Shown here piece by piece: positions 35,788 through 44,312 of a stretch of DNA of 64,000 bases. A program made the translations under genes and the position numbers. Origin of the DNA: Bacteroides faecium (GTDB lineage Bacteria; Bacteroidota; Bacteroidia; Bacteroidales; Bacteroidaceae); NCBI RefSeq assembly GCF_012113595.1, contig NZ_CP050831.1, positions 4,898,001-4,962,000 on the forward strand, given 5' to 3'. The notes under the pieces are model-generated. The model worked only from the letters and a program-made list of their open reading frames with translations, searched no databases and was not told the origin of the DNA. Positions within the stretch are counted from its first letter, which is position 1. Each line of letters opens with the position of its first letter.

Positions 35788-36258
35788 TTATTTTTCAGGC
35801 CTAAACGTTTCATAGGTATTATCATCAAAGAAAATTCTTATTTCAGTGATTTTTCTGGCAGGCTTTTCTATATACCTAATCTCCTGTTTTACAATCTCTT
35901 TCGGTGCATTTTCGGTGCTTCTTAACGCCATTTCCCTGCGATTTTCCGGAGCAATCGTCTCTTTGGACGGATTTACAGGATTCTCGTCGAATAAAGAAGG
36001 CTGATAATCACCATTGGGAGAAGCTAATGAAGGCTCTTCTGCAGAAGCCAGCATTTCACCTTTTCCATATAGCAACCATTCAAGATTTACATAACTATAG
36101 GTTTGGTGAACTTTCATCACTACTTCCAGACTCGGCTTGTTTCTATCATTTAGAATATGAGAAAGAGTAGACTGTTGAACTCCGATTGTTTCAGCAAAAA
36201 CTCTGGGGGGAACTTTTTCCCTTTCCATAATCATTCTAATTCTGTCTTTTATTTCCAT
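35788..36258 (-). CDS. XRE-family transcriptional regulator
   Basis: This 156-residue protein has an N-terminal helix-turn-helix of the Cro/C1 type at about 10-65 (VFAETIGVQQSTLSHILNDRNKPSLEVVMKVHQTY), ending in VNLEWLLYGKGEML, a typical phage-repressor-like motif. The rest (70-156) is a disordered, Pro/Glu/Lys-rich tail without a peptidase or sensor domain. It faces a 1.2-kb AT-rich gap and appears to be monocistronic. The targets are unknown; autoregulation is plausible but not shown. Confidence 0.9.
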   Translation of the reverse strand: MEIKDRIRMIMEREKVPPRVFAETIGVQQSTLSHILNDRNKPSLEVVMKVHQTYSYVNLEWLLYGKGEMLASAEEPSLASPNGDYQPSLFDENPVNPSKETIAPENRREMALRSTENAPKEIVKQEIRYIEKPARKITEIRIFFDDNTYETFRPEK

Positions 36259-36334
36259 ACTGCGCCTTTATTGAATTACAATTGTAGTACTAAATGTTGA
36301 TTTCACAAATATATATATAAAATCAATCACTATA

Positions 36335-36366
36335 CAAAGGTAAATATTACATTTCACAAAAACAAA
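36335..36366 (-). promoter_or_regulatory. Promoter of the XRE regulator
   Basis: On the minus strand TTTG (36366-36363), 20 bp, then TACCTTTG (36342-36335). A second box, TACTTTTG at 36400-36393, lies 58 bp upstream, so there may be two tandem promoters. Confidence 0.6.
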
Positions 36367-37400
36367 TTACAGATATAAAAATATCAATATTACAAAAGTA
36401 TTTAATTATTCACATTTAGAATATCACTTTTGTAAGTATGATAATAATCCAAATTTCATTATCACACTTCCTGTTTAATCAATAGTTATTACTATCTGAT
36501 AATAAACATATTATGCATAAATACTATAGAGAAAATTACTACATTCACAAAAATACACCGTCAATAAATCGCTGATTTACAGTAACAAATCATACAATCA
36601 GTATATATATATGATATTCAAATATATAGCGTATATAAATATGAGTGTTAAACACTCTCCCACTACATTTATATAACGTAATTTAGTTTTGTAAATCAAC
36701 TAATGCACATTTGTGATAGCACCTATTTAAACACATATGTATTGTATTCACATATATATTAAACACGAATGTATAATCATAAATATACAAACGTAAATAC
36801 AAGAAGTTGCAGTTGCAATAAAATAAAGGATAAACACCAATATTTACGAATGTATTTTATGATTTTATCTAATCATCCTTTACATTCCACTCTTAAATAT
36901 CAAATCCTTGCGATATTTCCGTCCCATCTCCCAATTCATTGTATTTTTTCAATTCTAAGAAGGTTAAATCACACATAATAGATTGTAATATAGCCACTTA
37001 AGCTATATTTTCCCAGCTTTCTATTTAATTGAAATAGAAAAATAGCAGTAATTATCCACTAAAAACCTTCAAACTATCAAAATGATATTTTGAAATCATT
37101 ATCTAAAAAGGATTTTCCACTTTGTCATGGACTAAATCAGTTTTAGACTGATCTTATTTTTGCTTCTACTACATTTCAATAAGAATCCAAATTTATCAAT
37201 GGAAGAAATCTCCTCATCCAACTAAAGAATAATATCGAGAACAACTGAACGGAATTAAAATGAAGAAATTAAAAGTTCGCTAAAGACAGATTAGCAATCA
37301 AGAGAAGATAGGAAAAATTGAGTGAATTTATTGTTCAATTTTTTATTCAAAACATAGATGCAAACTATCAGAATAAAAACGTAATTTCGGGAATATAAAA
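36367..37400. other. AT-rich non-coding stretch upstream of the XRE gene
   Basis: About 1 kb without a credible gene. It has alternating TA tracts (for example near 36605 and 36625) and repeated short motifs such as TTCACAAA, CACAAAT and TTTGTGA. The only ORF of note (36769-36978, 69 codons) has a random composition. I see no RNA family, tRNA or mobile element remnant. Confidence 0.6.
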
Positions 37401-37443
37401 AAGGCATATACTCTATTCTATATATAGTAAAAGTATACGCCTT
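37401..37443 (-). terminator. Terminator of amn-holA
   Basis: AAGGCATATAC (37401-37411) pairs with GTATACGCCTT (37433-37443) with one mismatch; a T run follows on the minus strand. Confidence 0.82.
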
Positions 37444-37469
37444 CTTTTTATATCAAAATCCCGTTCTTC

Positions 37470-38489
37470 CTAATGTAAAATATTAAACACTAATTCGCGG
37501 AGAATATCTCCGTCTGTCATTGAGCTATTCTTTACTCCTTTTGATTTTGCATCAGCATATCGTATTTCACCAACGATTTGCATCGTCTTTACTCCACTGT
37601 ATTTTCGCATGGCAGCCAGATAATCTTTAGCTTGCCAGGGCGTCTTTAATCCCAGCATACTGGCAATTCCCTGCTCCGATTTATCAGGTGCATAATATGC
37701 CAGCATAAGGTTAGAGTAAAAGCTAAAAAGCAGAGATAACGTCATCTGTATCGGATTCGTTTTCGGGTTTTCCTCAAAATATTTTATTATCTTGTTTGCT
37801 TTGAGAATATCCTTTTCTACAAGCGCACTCCGCAATTCAAAGTTATTATAATCCTTGCTTATACCAATATTCTTTTCAATTTGTTCAGGGGTTACACGTC
37901 TCTGACCAGTGGGCAAAGTGATAATCAACTTCTCCAGTTCTCCAGTCAGACGGCTTAAATCAGAGCCTACAAAATCAGCCAGCATAGCAGTCGCTTTAGG
38001 TTCCATATCCACTCCTTTACGTTTCATATAAGAAGAAATAAAAGCCGGTAGTTGCGCATCCTTTATCTTCTTCGACTCGAATAATACACCCACTTTATCT
38101 ATTTCGGCAGCCAACTTTTTCCTGCGGTCTAACGTACCGTGTTTATGGCATATCACCAAAATAGTAGAGAGCAGCGGCTTCTGAAGATAGTAAGACAATT
38201 CCTCCATATTGCGGATTGCCTGTGCTTCCTTTACCACCACCACTTGATGTTCAGACATCATCGGATAACGTTTTGCAGCATTTATAATAGTAGCTACATC
38301 TACATCAGCTCCATACACGACGGTCAGGTTGAACTCCTTTTCCGTTTCGTTCAACACATTATCCGTAATATAATCTGCAATCAGGTCGATATAGTACGAT
38401 TCTTCCCCCATCAGATAATAGACAGGGCGATATTGCTTCGCCCTCAACTCTTTGAGAATGTCATCACACGTCAGTTCTTGTTTTGCCAT
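37470..38489 (-). CDS. holA: DNA polymerase III subunit delta
   Basis: The delta subunit is the clamp-loader wrench that opens the sliding clamp. The 339 residues begin with a RecA-like region without a full Walker A (YLMGEESYYIDLIADYI), as expected for delta. The middle domain contains VGSDLSRLTGELEKLIITLP, and the C-terminal collar domain follows. It starts 20 bp after amn on the same strand, forming a two-gene unit. Confidence 0.94.
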   Translation of the reverse strand: MAKQELTCDDILKELRAKQYRPVYYLMGEESYYIDLIADYITDNVLNETEKEFNLTVVYGADVDVATIINAAKRYPMMSEHQVVVVKEAQAIRNMEELSYYLQKPLLSTILVICHKHGTLDRRKKLAAEIDKVGVLFESKKIKDAQLPAFISSYMKRKGVDMEPKATAMLADFVGSDLSRLTGELEKLIITLPTGQRRVTPEQIEKNIGISKDYNNFELRSALVEKDILKANKIIKYFEENPKTNPIQMTLSLLFSFYSNLMLAYYAPDKSEQGIASMLGLKTPWQAKDYLAAMRKYSGVKTMQIVGEIRYADAKSKGVKNSSMTDGDILRELVFNILH

Positions 38490-38509
38490 ATATATTTCCA
38501 GACCGGAAG

Positions 38510-39286
38510 TTACCAGTCAAATTTCAAGTGTTTTACAGTTTTCTTTTCATCAATAATCATGCGCAAGGAAGCGATACCTATCTCCACATGCTCTTCTACG
38601 TAATTTCTAGTGACCAGGTTGTCGCTCTTATCCGTTTTCACTCCGTCGGGAGTCATCGGCTGGTCAGAAACCAAAAGTAACGCACCTGTAGGAATATGAT
38701 TGGCAAAACCACAACTGAACAAAGTGGCTGTTTCCATATCCACTGCCATGGCACGAGTCGTTTTTAGATATTCTTTGAACGCTTCGTCATGTTCCCAAAT
38801 GCGGCGGTTGGTGGTATATACAGTACCTGTCCAGTAGTCACGTCCTTTGTCACGGATAGATGAAGAAACGGCACGTTGCAACATAAAAGCGGGTAATGCC
38901 GGAACTTCAGGCGGAAAATAGTCGTTGGAAGTTCCCTCACCACGGATAGCGGCAATAGGAAGAATCAAATCACCAAGCTGGTTCTTTTTGTCGATGCCCC
39001 CACATTTACCAAGGAACAGACACGCCTTCGGACGAATGGCACCCAGTAAATCCATGATAATGGCGGCATTAGGACTCCCCATACCAAAGTTAATCATTGT
39101 AATACCTTCAGCAGTAGCGGAGATCATGTTAGCATCCCTGCCTAATATTGGAACATCAAATTGATTGGCGAAAATCTCTACGTACTTGTTGAAGTTAGTC
39201 AACAGAATATACTCTCCAAAATCCTCCAGGTTACGTTTTGTGTAACGCGGCAGCCAATTAGCGACGATTTCTTCTTTTGTTTTCAT
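38510..39286 (-). CDS. amn: AMP nucleosidase, short form
   Basis: AMP nucleosidase splits AMP to adenine and ribose 5-phosphate. This 258-residue protein contains only the nucleoside-phosphorylase-like catalytic domain: MINFGMGSPNAAIIMDLL, LFLGKCGGI, and the DMETATLFSCGF motif with the purine-site Met-Glu. The E. coli enzyme is almost twice as long because of an N-terminal regulatory domain absent here. Short forms of this kind are usual in Bacteroides. Nucleoside phosphorylase activity instead of AMP nucleosidase cannot be excluded from sequence. Confidence 0.88.
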   Translation of the reverse strand: MKTKEEIVANWLPRYTKRNLEDFGEYILLTNFNKYVEIFANQFDVPILGRDANMISATAEGITMINFGMGSPNAAIIMDLLGAIRPKACLFLGKCGGIDKKNQLGDLILPIAAIRGEGTSNDYFPPEVPALPAFMLQRAVSSSIRDKGRDYWTGTVYTTNRRIWEHDEAFKEYLKTTRAMAVDMETATLFSCGFANHIPTGALLLVSDQPMTPDGVKTDKSDNLVTRNYVEEHVEIGIASLRMIIDEKKTVKHLKFDW

Positions 39287-39294
39287 AATTTCAT

Positions 39295-39302
39295 TAAATT
39301 TG
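39295..39302 (+). promoter_or_regulatory. -7 promoter box of the HsdR_N gene
   Basis: TAAATTTG, 46 bp before the start. It faces the amn promoter, whose box lies inside this gene's leader. Confidence 0.5.
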
Positions 39303-39336
39303 TGGTTCCAAATAAAGGAACCCGTTATTTAACTTA

Positions 39337-39344
39337 CAAAAATA
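39337..39344 (-). promoter_or_regulatory. -7 promoter box of amn
   Basis: The minus strand reads TATTTTTG, 50 bp before the amn ATG. The two divergent transcripts would overlap by a few tens of nucleotides. Confidence 0.55.
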
Positions 39345-39348
39345 ATAA

Positions 39349-39798
39349 ATGTTATCGTTAAACCTACCAGTATTCGACACTAAAATAAACGTACGAAACG
39401 GAAAAAATGTAATTTTCGACGTGATTCGCAAACGATATGTCGCACTTACCCCTGAAGAATGGGTACGACAGCACTTCGTTCACTTTCTTATTGCACACAA
39501 AGGGTATCCATCCGCGCTTCTGGCCAATGAAGTGATGGTAAAGTTGAACGGTACTACCAAAAGATGTGATACGGTGCTATACCGGAGAGATCTATCCGCC
39601 CGGATGATTGTGGAATACAAAGCTCCCCACATTGAAATCACACAAGCGGTCTTCGATCAGATTACCCGATACAATATGGTGTTGAAAGTAGAATATCTGA
39701 TTGTCAGTAATGGGATGCAACATTACTGCTGCCGGATGGATTATGAAAATCAGAGCTATGCTTTTCTGAAAGATATTCCTGATTACAATTCCCTATAA
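39349..39798 (+). CDS. Orphan HsdR_N-type PD-(D/E)XK nuclease-domain protein
   Basis: The 149-residue protein corresponds to the type I restriction enzyme R N-terminal domain (HSDR_N_2). It begins with a Bacteroidota-specific lead-in (NGKNVIFDVIRKRYVALTPEEWVRQHF). The core contains RCDTVLYRR, then MIVEYKAPHIEIT and QITRYNMVL. The Asp of CDT and the Glu-x-Lys of VEYKAP fit a PD-(D/E)XK active site. No helicase domain, methylase or specificity subunit is present, so it is not a working type I system. It is found widely next to amn/holA in Bacteroides. The function is unknown. Confidence 0.85.
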   Translation: MLSLNLPVFDTKINVRNGKNVIFDVIRKRYVALTPEEWVRQHFVHFLIAHKGYPSALLANEVMVKLNGTTKRCDTVLYRRDLSARMIVEYKAPHIEITQAVFDQITRYNMVLKVEYLIVSNGMQHYCCRMDYENQSYAFLKDIPDYNSL

Positions 39799-39800
39799 TC

Positions 39801-39926
39801 ATCCGTTCATTCAATCCTCAAAAACACACTTTATCCACAGCATAAATATAGCGTCACTATCCGTTCAAGATAGTGACGCTATTTGCCTACTATAATGACG
39901 CTATCATGAACGGATAGCGTCACTAT
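39801..39926. repeat. Nested palindrome cluster with TAGCGTCACTAT motifs
   Basis: ATAGCGTCACTATC (39848-39861) pairs with GATAGTGACGCTAT (39869-39882), a 14-bp perfect stem. ATGACGCTATC (39895-39905) pairs with GATAGCGTCACTAT (39913-39926), one mismatch. The loops CGTTCAA and ATGAACG are themselves complementary, and ATCCGTTCA also occurs at 39801-39809. There is no T run. The cluster separates two convergent genes and may end both transcripts. Confidence 0.82.
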
Positions 39927-39962
39927 ATCAACTACCCTTCCAAATAGCCCTCAAAGCACTTT

Positions 39963-42900
39963 TTACCCCTGCGTTATAATGCCTTTCTTCCCATTATCAT
40001 CCACTTTCTTTTTGCTGAACCTCTCCTGTAGTTTCTGCATCAACTCATAGAAGTTAGGGACATAAACCGTAGCCAATAAAGTATTCATTGCCATACCGAA
40101 TACCACTGCGGCACCCAACGCAATACGGCTTTCCGCACCTGCTCCCGTCGCAAATAATAAAGGCATCACTCCTAAGACAAAAGCAAAAGACGTCATTAGA
40201 ATCGGACGTAGCCGGACATGCCCCGCTTCAAATGCAGCATCGCGGATAGAGTTGCCTTCGGCACGGAAATCACGGGCAAATTCCACAATCAAGATTCCGT
40301 TCTTTGCCGAAAGAGCAATCAACAGGATAATACCGATCTGCGTATAAATACTCACCGGAGTACCCATAATCAGACAGCCAATCATTGCTCCCAACAGTGC
40401 TACCGGCAATCCGATGACAGCCGCTACCGGACTCGTCCAACTTTCATATTGAGCCGCCAAAACCAGGAAGGCAACAATCAAAGCCATAATCAGGACGATA
40501 GTCGTCGTATTTCCCGCCTGAGTTTCCTGATAAGCAACAGAAGTCCATTCGTAACCGAACTCATCTCCCAATTGCTCCTTAAACAGTGCTTCCACTTCTT
40601 GAATAGCCTGTCCCGTACTACTTCCGGGCGCAACATTACAAGTCAAAGCCGCAGTAGAATACATATTATACCGGTTAATCTGATCCTGTCCCAACTGCTC
40701 TTCCACTTTGGTAAAGGAAGAGAAAGGAACCATCTCTCCTGCCGAATTCGGCACACTCAACTTCAGCACATCATCAATCACCCGTTGGGCTTGGTCACGT
40801 GCCTCAATTTTCACTTGATAAATCCGCCCGAATTCTACAAAATCATTCACGTATGCCGCTCCCATATAATATCCTAATGTCGAAAAGACATCATTCAGGG
40901 CAATTCCCATGAACTGGACTTTATCACGGTCTATATTGAGGAAATATTGTGGCACATTCGCCTGATACTGGCTGGATATAGAAGCCAAAGCAGGTTTGGT
41001 ACGATAAGAAGCCAACAGAGCATTGACAGCCTGCTGCATCTCTGTCGGCCCTAAGTTGTTCCGGTCTTCCACCTGAAGCTGCAAACCGCCCGAAGCTCCC
41101 AAGCCGGGAATTGCCGGCGGAACCATGGCAAACACTTGTCCGGCTTGAATCGTCATATATGCTTCACCATTGAAACGGTTGACAACGGCAGCAGCCGTAT
41201 GCTCCTTCCCTTTCCTCTTGCTCCAGTTTTTCAATACGACAAAGTAGGTAGCCGAATTACTCTGTTCACCGCCGCCCATAATAGAAAAACCGGAAATGCC
41301 AATGTAATTCTGTACTTCAGGATACGAGTCAAGTATGGCATTAATCTTATCACCCACCGCTTGTGTACGTTCCAAACTGGAAGCAGGCGGCAACTGAACC
41401 ACTGCTATAAAATACCCGTCGTCCTCATCGGGAACAAACGTAGAAGGCCAGTGCATAAAGAGCAGAACAGCAATAACCGTCAAAATGGCATAAGAAACAA
41501 AGCTGAAGCCCGGACGTTTGAGCAACCATTTCACTATCCCGTCATACGCACCTTGCGTTTTATCATAAGCCTTGTTGAATCCTCTGTATATAAAGAACTT
41601 GGAAGGCTTGCTCTTTTCAAGAAACAACGCACAAAGCGCAGGCGTCAATGTCAATGAATTAAAACCGCTCAATACGGTCGACGCAGCAATAGTCAACGCA
41701 AACTGCTTATATAACTGACCGGAGATGCCGCTAATCAACATCGTAGGAATAAACACGGCAAGCAATACAAGCACCACCCCGACAATCGGCCCCGTAATCT
41801 CTCCCATTGCCCTCGTCACTGCCTCACGAGGAGAATACTGCCCGGTTTCCAACAGTCTCGAAGCATTCTCCACGACCACTATCGCATCATCCACTACGAT
41901 GGCGACTGCCAAAATCAATCCGAACAATGTCAGCGTATTGATAGAGAAACCAAACGCCGCCATCACAGCAAGCGTACCAATCAAAGAAACCGGAATAGTG
42001 AGACAAGGAATAATAACCGCCCTCCAGTTCTGAAGGAACAGGAAAATAACAAGTACCACCAATAAGGTTGTCTCCAGAAACGTTACCATTACTTCGTCGA
42101 TAGAAGCATGAATCACGTCCGTTGTATCCAATGTCACATTATAGGCAACCCCTGATGGAAAATTGGCAGCCAACTCTCCCATTTTGGCTTTCACTCCTTT
42201 TGAAACGTCCAAAGAGTTGGAACCCGGTTGCTGATAAATAGCGATAGCTGCCGTAGGTTTTCCGTTCAGCCGCGATACTACACTATAAGAAGCGGAGCCT
42301 AAATCAATCCGTGCAATATCTTTCAAGCGAAGCATCGCTCCATCTTTCTCTGTCCGGATGACAATATTGCCGAACTGTTCCGGCGAATTAAGCCTTCCCT
42401 GCACATTGAGAGTATATTGAAACGCATTCTTATTATCTTGTCCGATAGGCTGCCCGATATATCCCGCAGAAACTTCCACATTCTGCGACTGGATAGCCTG
42501 GTAGACTTGTTGTGGTGAAATATTACGAATCCGCATAGCTTCGGGATCCAGCCAGACACGCATGGAATAGTCCCCCGCTCCCATAACATTCACCGCGCCT
42601 ACCCCCGGCACACGGGTCAGTTGGTCAACAAGATTCAGTTTAGCGTAGTTTGTCAGATACAAGCTATTGTAAACAGAATCCTGCGAACTCATCGTCAGGA
42701 ACATAACAATATTTGAAGATTGCTTCTGTACAGTCACCCCCTGCACCACTACCGGTTCGGGAAGCGAAGACTGTGCAATACTTACCCTGTTTTGTACTTG
42801 TACGGTTGCCATGTCGATATCCGTACCGACAGCGAAAGTGATAGTCAGAGAGTATGCTCCCGAAGAAGAAGAATTGGAAGACATATAGAGCATACCATCT

Positions 42901-43118
42901 ACACCATTCACTTGCTGTTCGATAGGAATACCTACCGTCTGGGCCACTGTCTCGGCATTTGCTCCCGGATAAACAGCAGATACCTGCACCGTTGGCGGTG
43001 TAATTTCCGGGAATTGCGCTACAGGCAATATATTTAGTGTCACCAAACCGGCTACCACAATGAGCAAGGCAAGCACTGTGGCAAAAATCGGTCGGTTTAT
43101 AAAGAATTTAGAAAACAT
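39963..43118 (-). CDS. RND multidrug efflux permease (HAE1 family)
   Basis: This is a proton-driven trimeric inner-membrane transporter of the AcrB/MexB type. The 1051 residues have twelve predicted membrane helices and two large periplasmic loops. Proton-relay residues are conserved: Asp410-Asp411 in IVVDDAIVVVENA (TM4) and Lys939 in ALSAKNGILIVEFARD (TM10). The N-terminus MFSKFFINRPIFATVLALLI is classic. It is the last gene of an outer-membrane factor, adaptor, permease operon. Substrates cannot be read from sequence; homologues export drugs, dyes and detergents. Confidence 0.95.
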   Translation of the reverse strand: MFSKFFINRPIFATVLALLIVVAGLVTLNILPVAQFPEITPPTVQVSAVYPGANAETVAQTVGIPIEQQVNGVDGMLYMSSNSSSSGAYSLTITFAVGTDIDMATVQVQNRVSIAQSSLPEPVVVQGVTVQKQSSNIVMFLTMSSQDSVYNSLYLTNYAKLNLVDQLTRVPGVGAVNVMGAGDYSMRVWLDPEAMRIRNISPQQVYQAIQSQNVEVSAGYIGQPIGQDNKNAFQYTLNVQGRLNSPEQFGNIVIRTEKDGAMLRLKDIARIDLGSASYSVVSRLNGKPTAAIAIYQQPGSNSLDVSKGVKAKMGELAANFPSGVAYNVTLDTTDVIHASIDEVMVTFLETTLLVVLVIFLFLQNWRAVIIPCLTIPVSLIGTLAVMAAFGFSINTLTLFGLILAVAIVVDDAIVVVENASRLLETGQYSPREAVTRAMGEITGPIVGVVLVLLAVFIPTMLISGISGQLYKQFALTIAASTVLSGFNSLTLTPALCALFLEKSKPSKFFIYRGFNKAYDKTQGAYDGIVKWLLKRPGFSFVSYAILTVIAVLLFMHWPSTFVPDEDDGYFIAVVQLPPASSLERTQAVGDKINAILDSYPEVQNYIGISGFSIMGGGEQSNSATYFVVLKNWSKRKGKEHTAAAVVNRFNGEAYMTIQAGQVFAMVPPAIPGLGASGGLQLQVEDRNNLGPTEMQQAVNALLASYRTKPALASISSQYQANVPQYFLNIDRDKVQFMGIALNDVFSTLGYYMGAAYVNDFVEFGRIYQVKIEARDQAQRVIDDVLKLSVPNSAGEMVPFSSFTKVEEQLGQDQINRYNMYSTAALTCNVAPGSSTGQAIQEVEALFKEQLGDEFGYEWTSVAYQETQAGNTTTIVLIMALIVAFLVLAAQYESWTSPVAAVIGLPVALLGAMIGCLIMGTPVSIYTQIGIILLIALSAKNGILIVEFARDFRAEGNSIRDAAFEAGHVRLRPILMTSFAFVLGVMPLLFATGAGAESRIALGAAVVFGMAMNTLLATVYVPNFYELMQKLQERFSKKKVDDNGKKGIITQG

Positions 43119-43168
43119 AAATCTATGAGTTTAGGATTAATACTTAAAATGAAAGAACTCCCCGCCCT

Positions 43169-44278
43169 TTATGGTATAGGTTTTATCTTCATTCCGTCTC
43201 TGACTTTCATCAGCGCTTCCGTGACATAACGCTCTTGCGGGGAAATTCCGCTCATCACCTGGCGTAAAGTATCACCCATCAACTGCCCCACCTCAATATG
43301 ACGGTAATGAACTATATCCGAGTCATTTACAACATACAGATATTTACCCAACTGGTCGGTTCCTATTGAAGCTTCTTTCACTAATATGGCATTTTCAGCT
43401 TCTCCATAAGGAAGGGTAATGCTCACATATAATCCGCTCTTCAAAACACCTTTCGGGTTGTCAAAATTGGCACGTACGGTCAATGTTCCCGTGCTCATAT
43501 CTACATTCGGAGACAGATAATCCAATACGGCAGGATAAGATTTCATCCCGTCTTTGCCCAGTTGCACCATAATCTTCTGCGGCAGATTCTTTGCCGATTG
43601 TTCATCGTTCATCGCCATGCCCAGCCATTGATTATCCGCCACATTAAAATACGCGTACATCTGGTCGTCTTTATAAATAGTGGCCAAGGTAACGGGCTGC
43701 AACGAGCCGCCCACATAACTTCCTATATCCACAGTCGACTTCGTGATAGTCCCGTCGAAGGGAGCGCGGACGTAGCAATATCCCAAATTCGTATGTGCCG
43801 TACTCAAAGCAGCTTCCGCATTATTCACCGCCGCAACGCCTTCTGTCACATTAGCTTCCGATTGAAGTAGCTGTATCTGACTTACCGCATCACTCTTTAT
43901 AGCTTCTTTCATACGGCTATAATTGCTGCGTGCGTACTCCAGTTGCGCCCGGGCAGTTTGCAAATCCGCTTTCGCCTGTTCCACCTTATCTTTATATAAG
44001 GTAGGCTCGATGACAAATAGCAACTGCCCTTTCTTTACTCTCCCGCCCGGAGTGTAAGAAGTGGACTGCAACGTCCCGTTAACCCTCGCCACCAAGTTTA
44101 CCGTTTGCTCCGTTGTCAGATAGCCCGGGTAATCTTTCGTCAAGGTAATATCTTCTACTACTGGTTTGGTCACGCTAATTTCAGGAGTAGGCATCCCTCC
44201 CATCGCTCCTGCGCCTTTTTTCTCCTTGCATCCTGTCAATATCGGTAGCGCAAGAAAGATATACATTAGTTTTTTCAT
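43169..44278 (-). CDS. RND efflux periplasmic adaptor lipoprotein
   Basis: This membrane fusion protein joins the permease to the outer-membrane channel. The 369 residues have a lipobox (PILTGC, so Cys16 is lipidated), a Gly/Met-rich spacer, then lipoyl halves (GYLTTEQTVNLVARVNGTL and YVRAPFDGTITKSTVDIGSYV). A coiled-coil hairpin between about 95 and 160 and a C-terminal beta-barrel and membrane-proximal domain complete it. It lies 34 bp after the outer-membrane factor gene and 50 bp before the permease gene. Confidence 0.94.
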   Translation of the reverse strand: MKKLMYIFLALPILTGCKEKKGAGAMGGMPTPEISVTKPVVEDITLTKDYPGYLTTEQTVNLVARVNGTLQSTSYTPGGRVKKGQLLFVIEPTLYKDKVEQAKADLQTARAQLEYARSNYSRMKEAIKSDAVSQIQLLQSEANVTEGVAAVNNAEAALSTAHTNLGYCYVRAPFDGTITKSTVDIGSYVGGSLQPVTLATIYKDDQMYAYFNVADNQWLGMAMNDEQSAKNLPQKIMVQLGKDGMKSYPAVLDYLSPNVDMSTGTLTVRANFDNPKGVLKSGLYVSITLPYGEAENAILVKEASIGTDQLGKYLYVVNDSDIVHYRHIEVGQLMGDTLRQVMSGISPQERYVTEALMKVRDGMKIKPIP

Positions 44279-44312
44279 ATCCGTTAGGTTATATTTTAAT
44301 TATAAATTCTTT

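Noticed and set aside
36769..36978. 69-codon ORF in the AT-rich gap
   Set aside because: Its composition reflects the AT-rich DNA, with no promoter, domain or signal peptide.
39349..39798. Complete type I restriction system
   Set aside because: Only the R N-terminal domain is present; no helicase, M or S subunit lies in the window.
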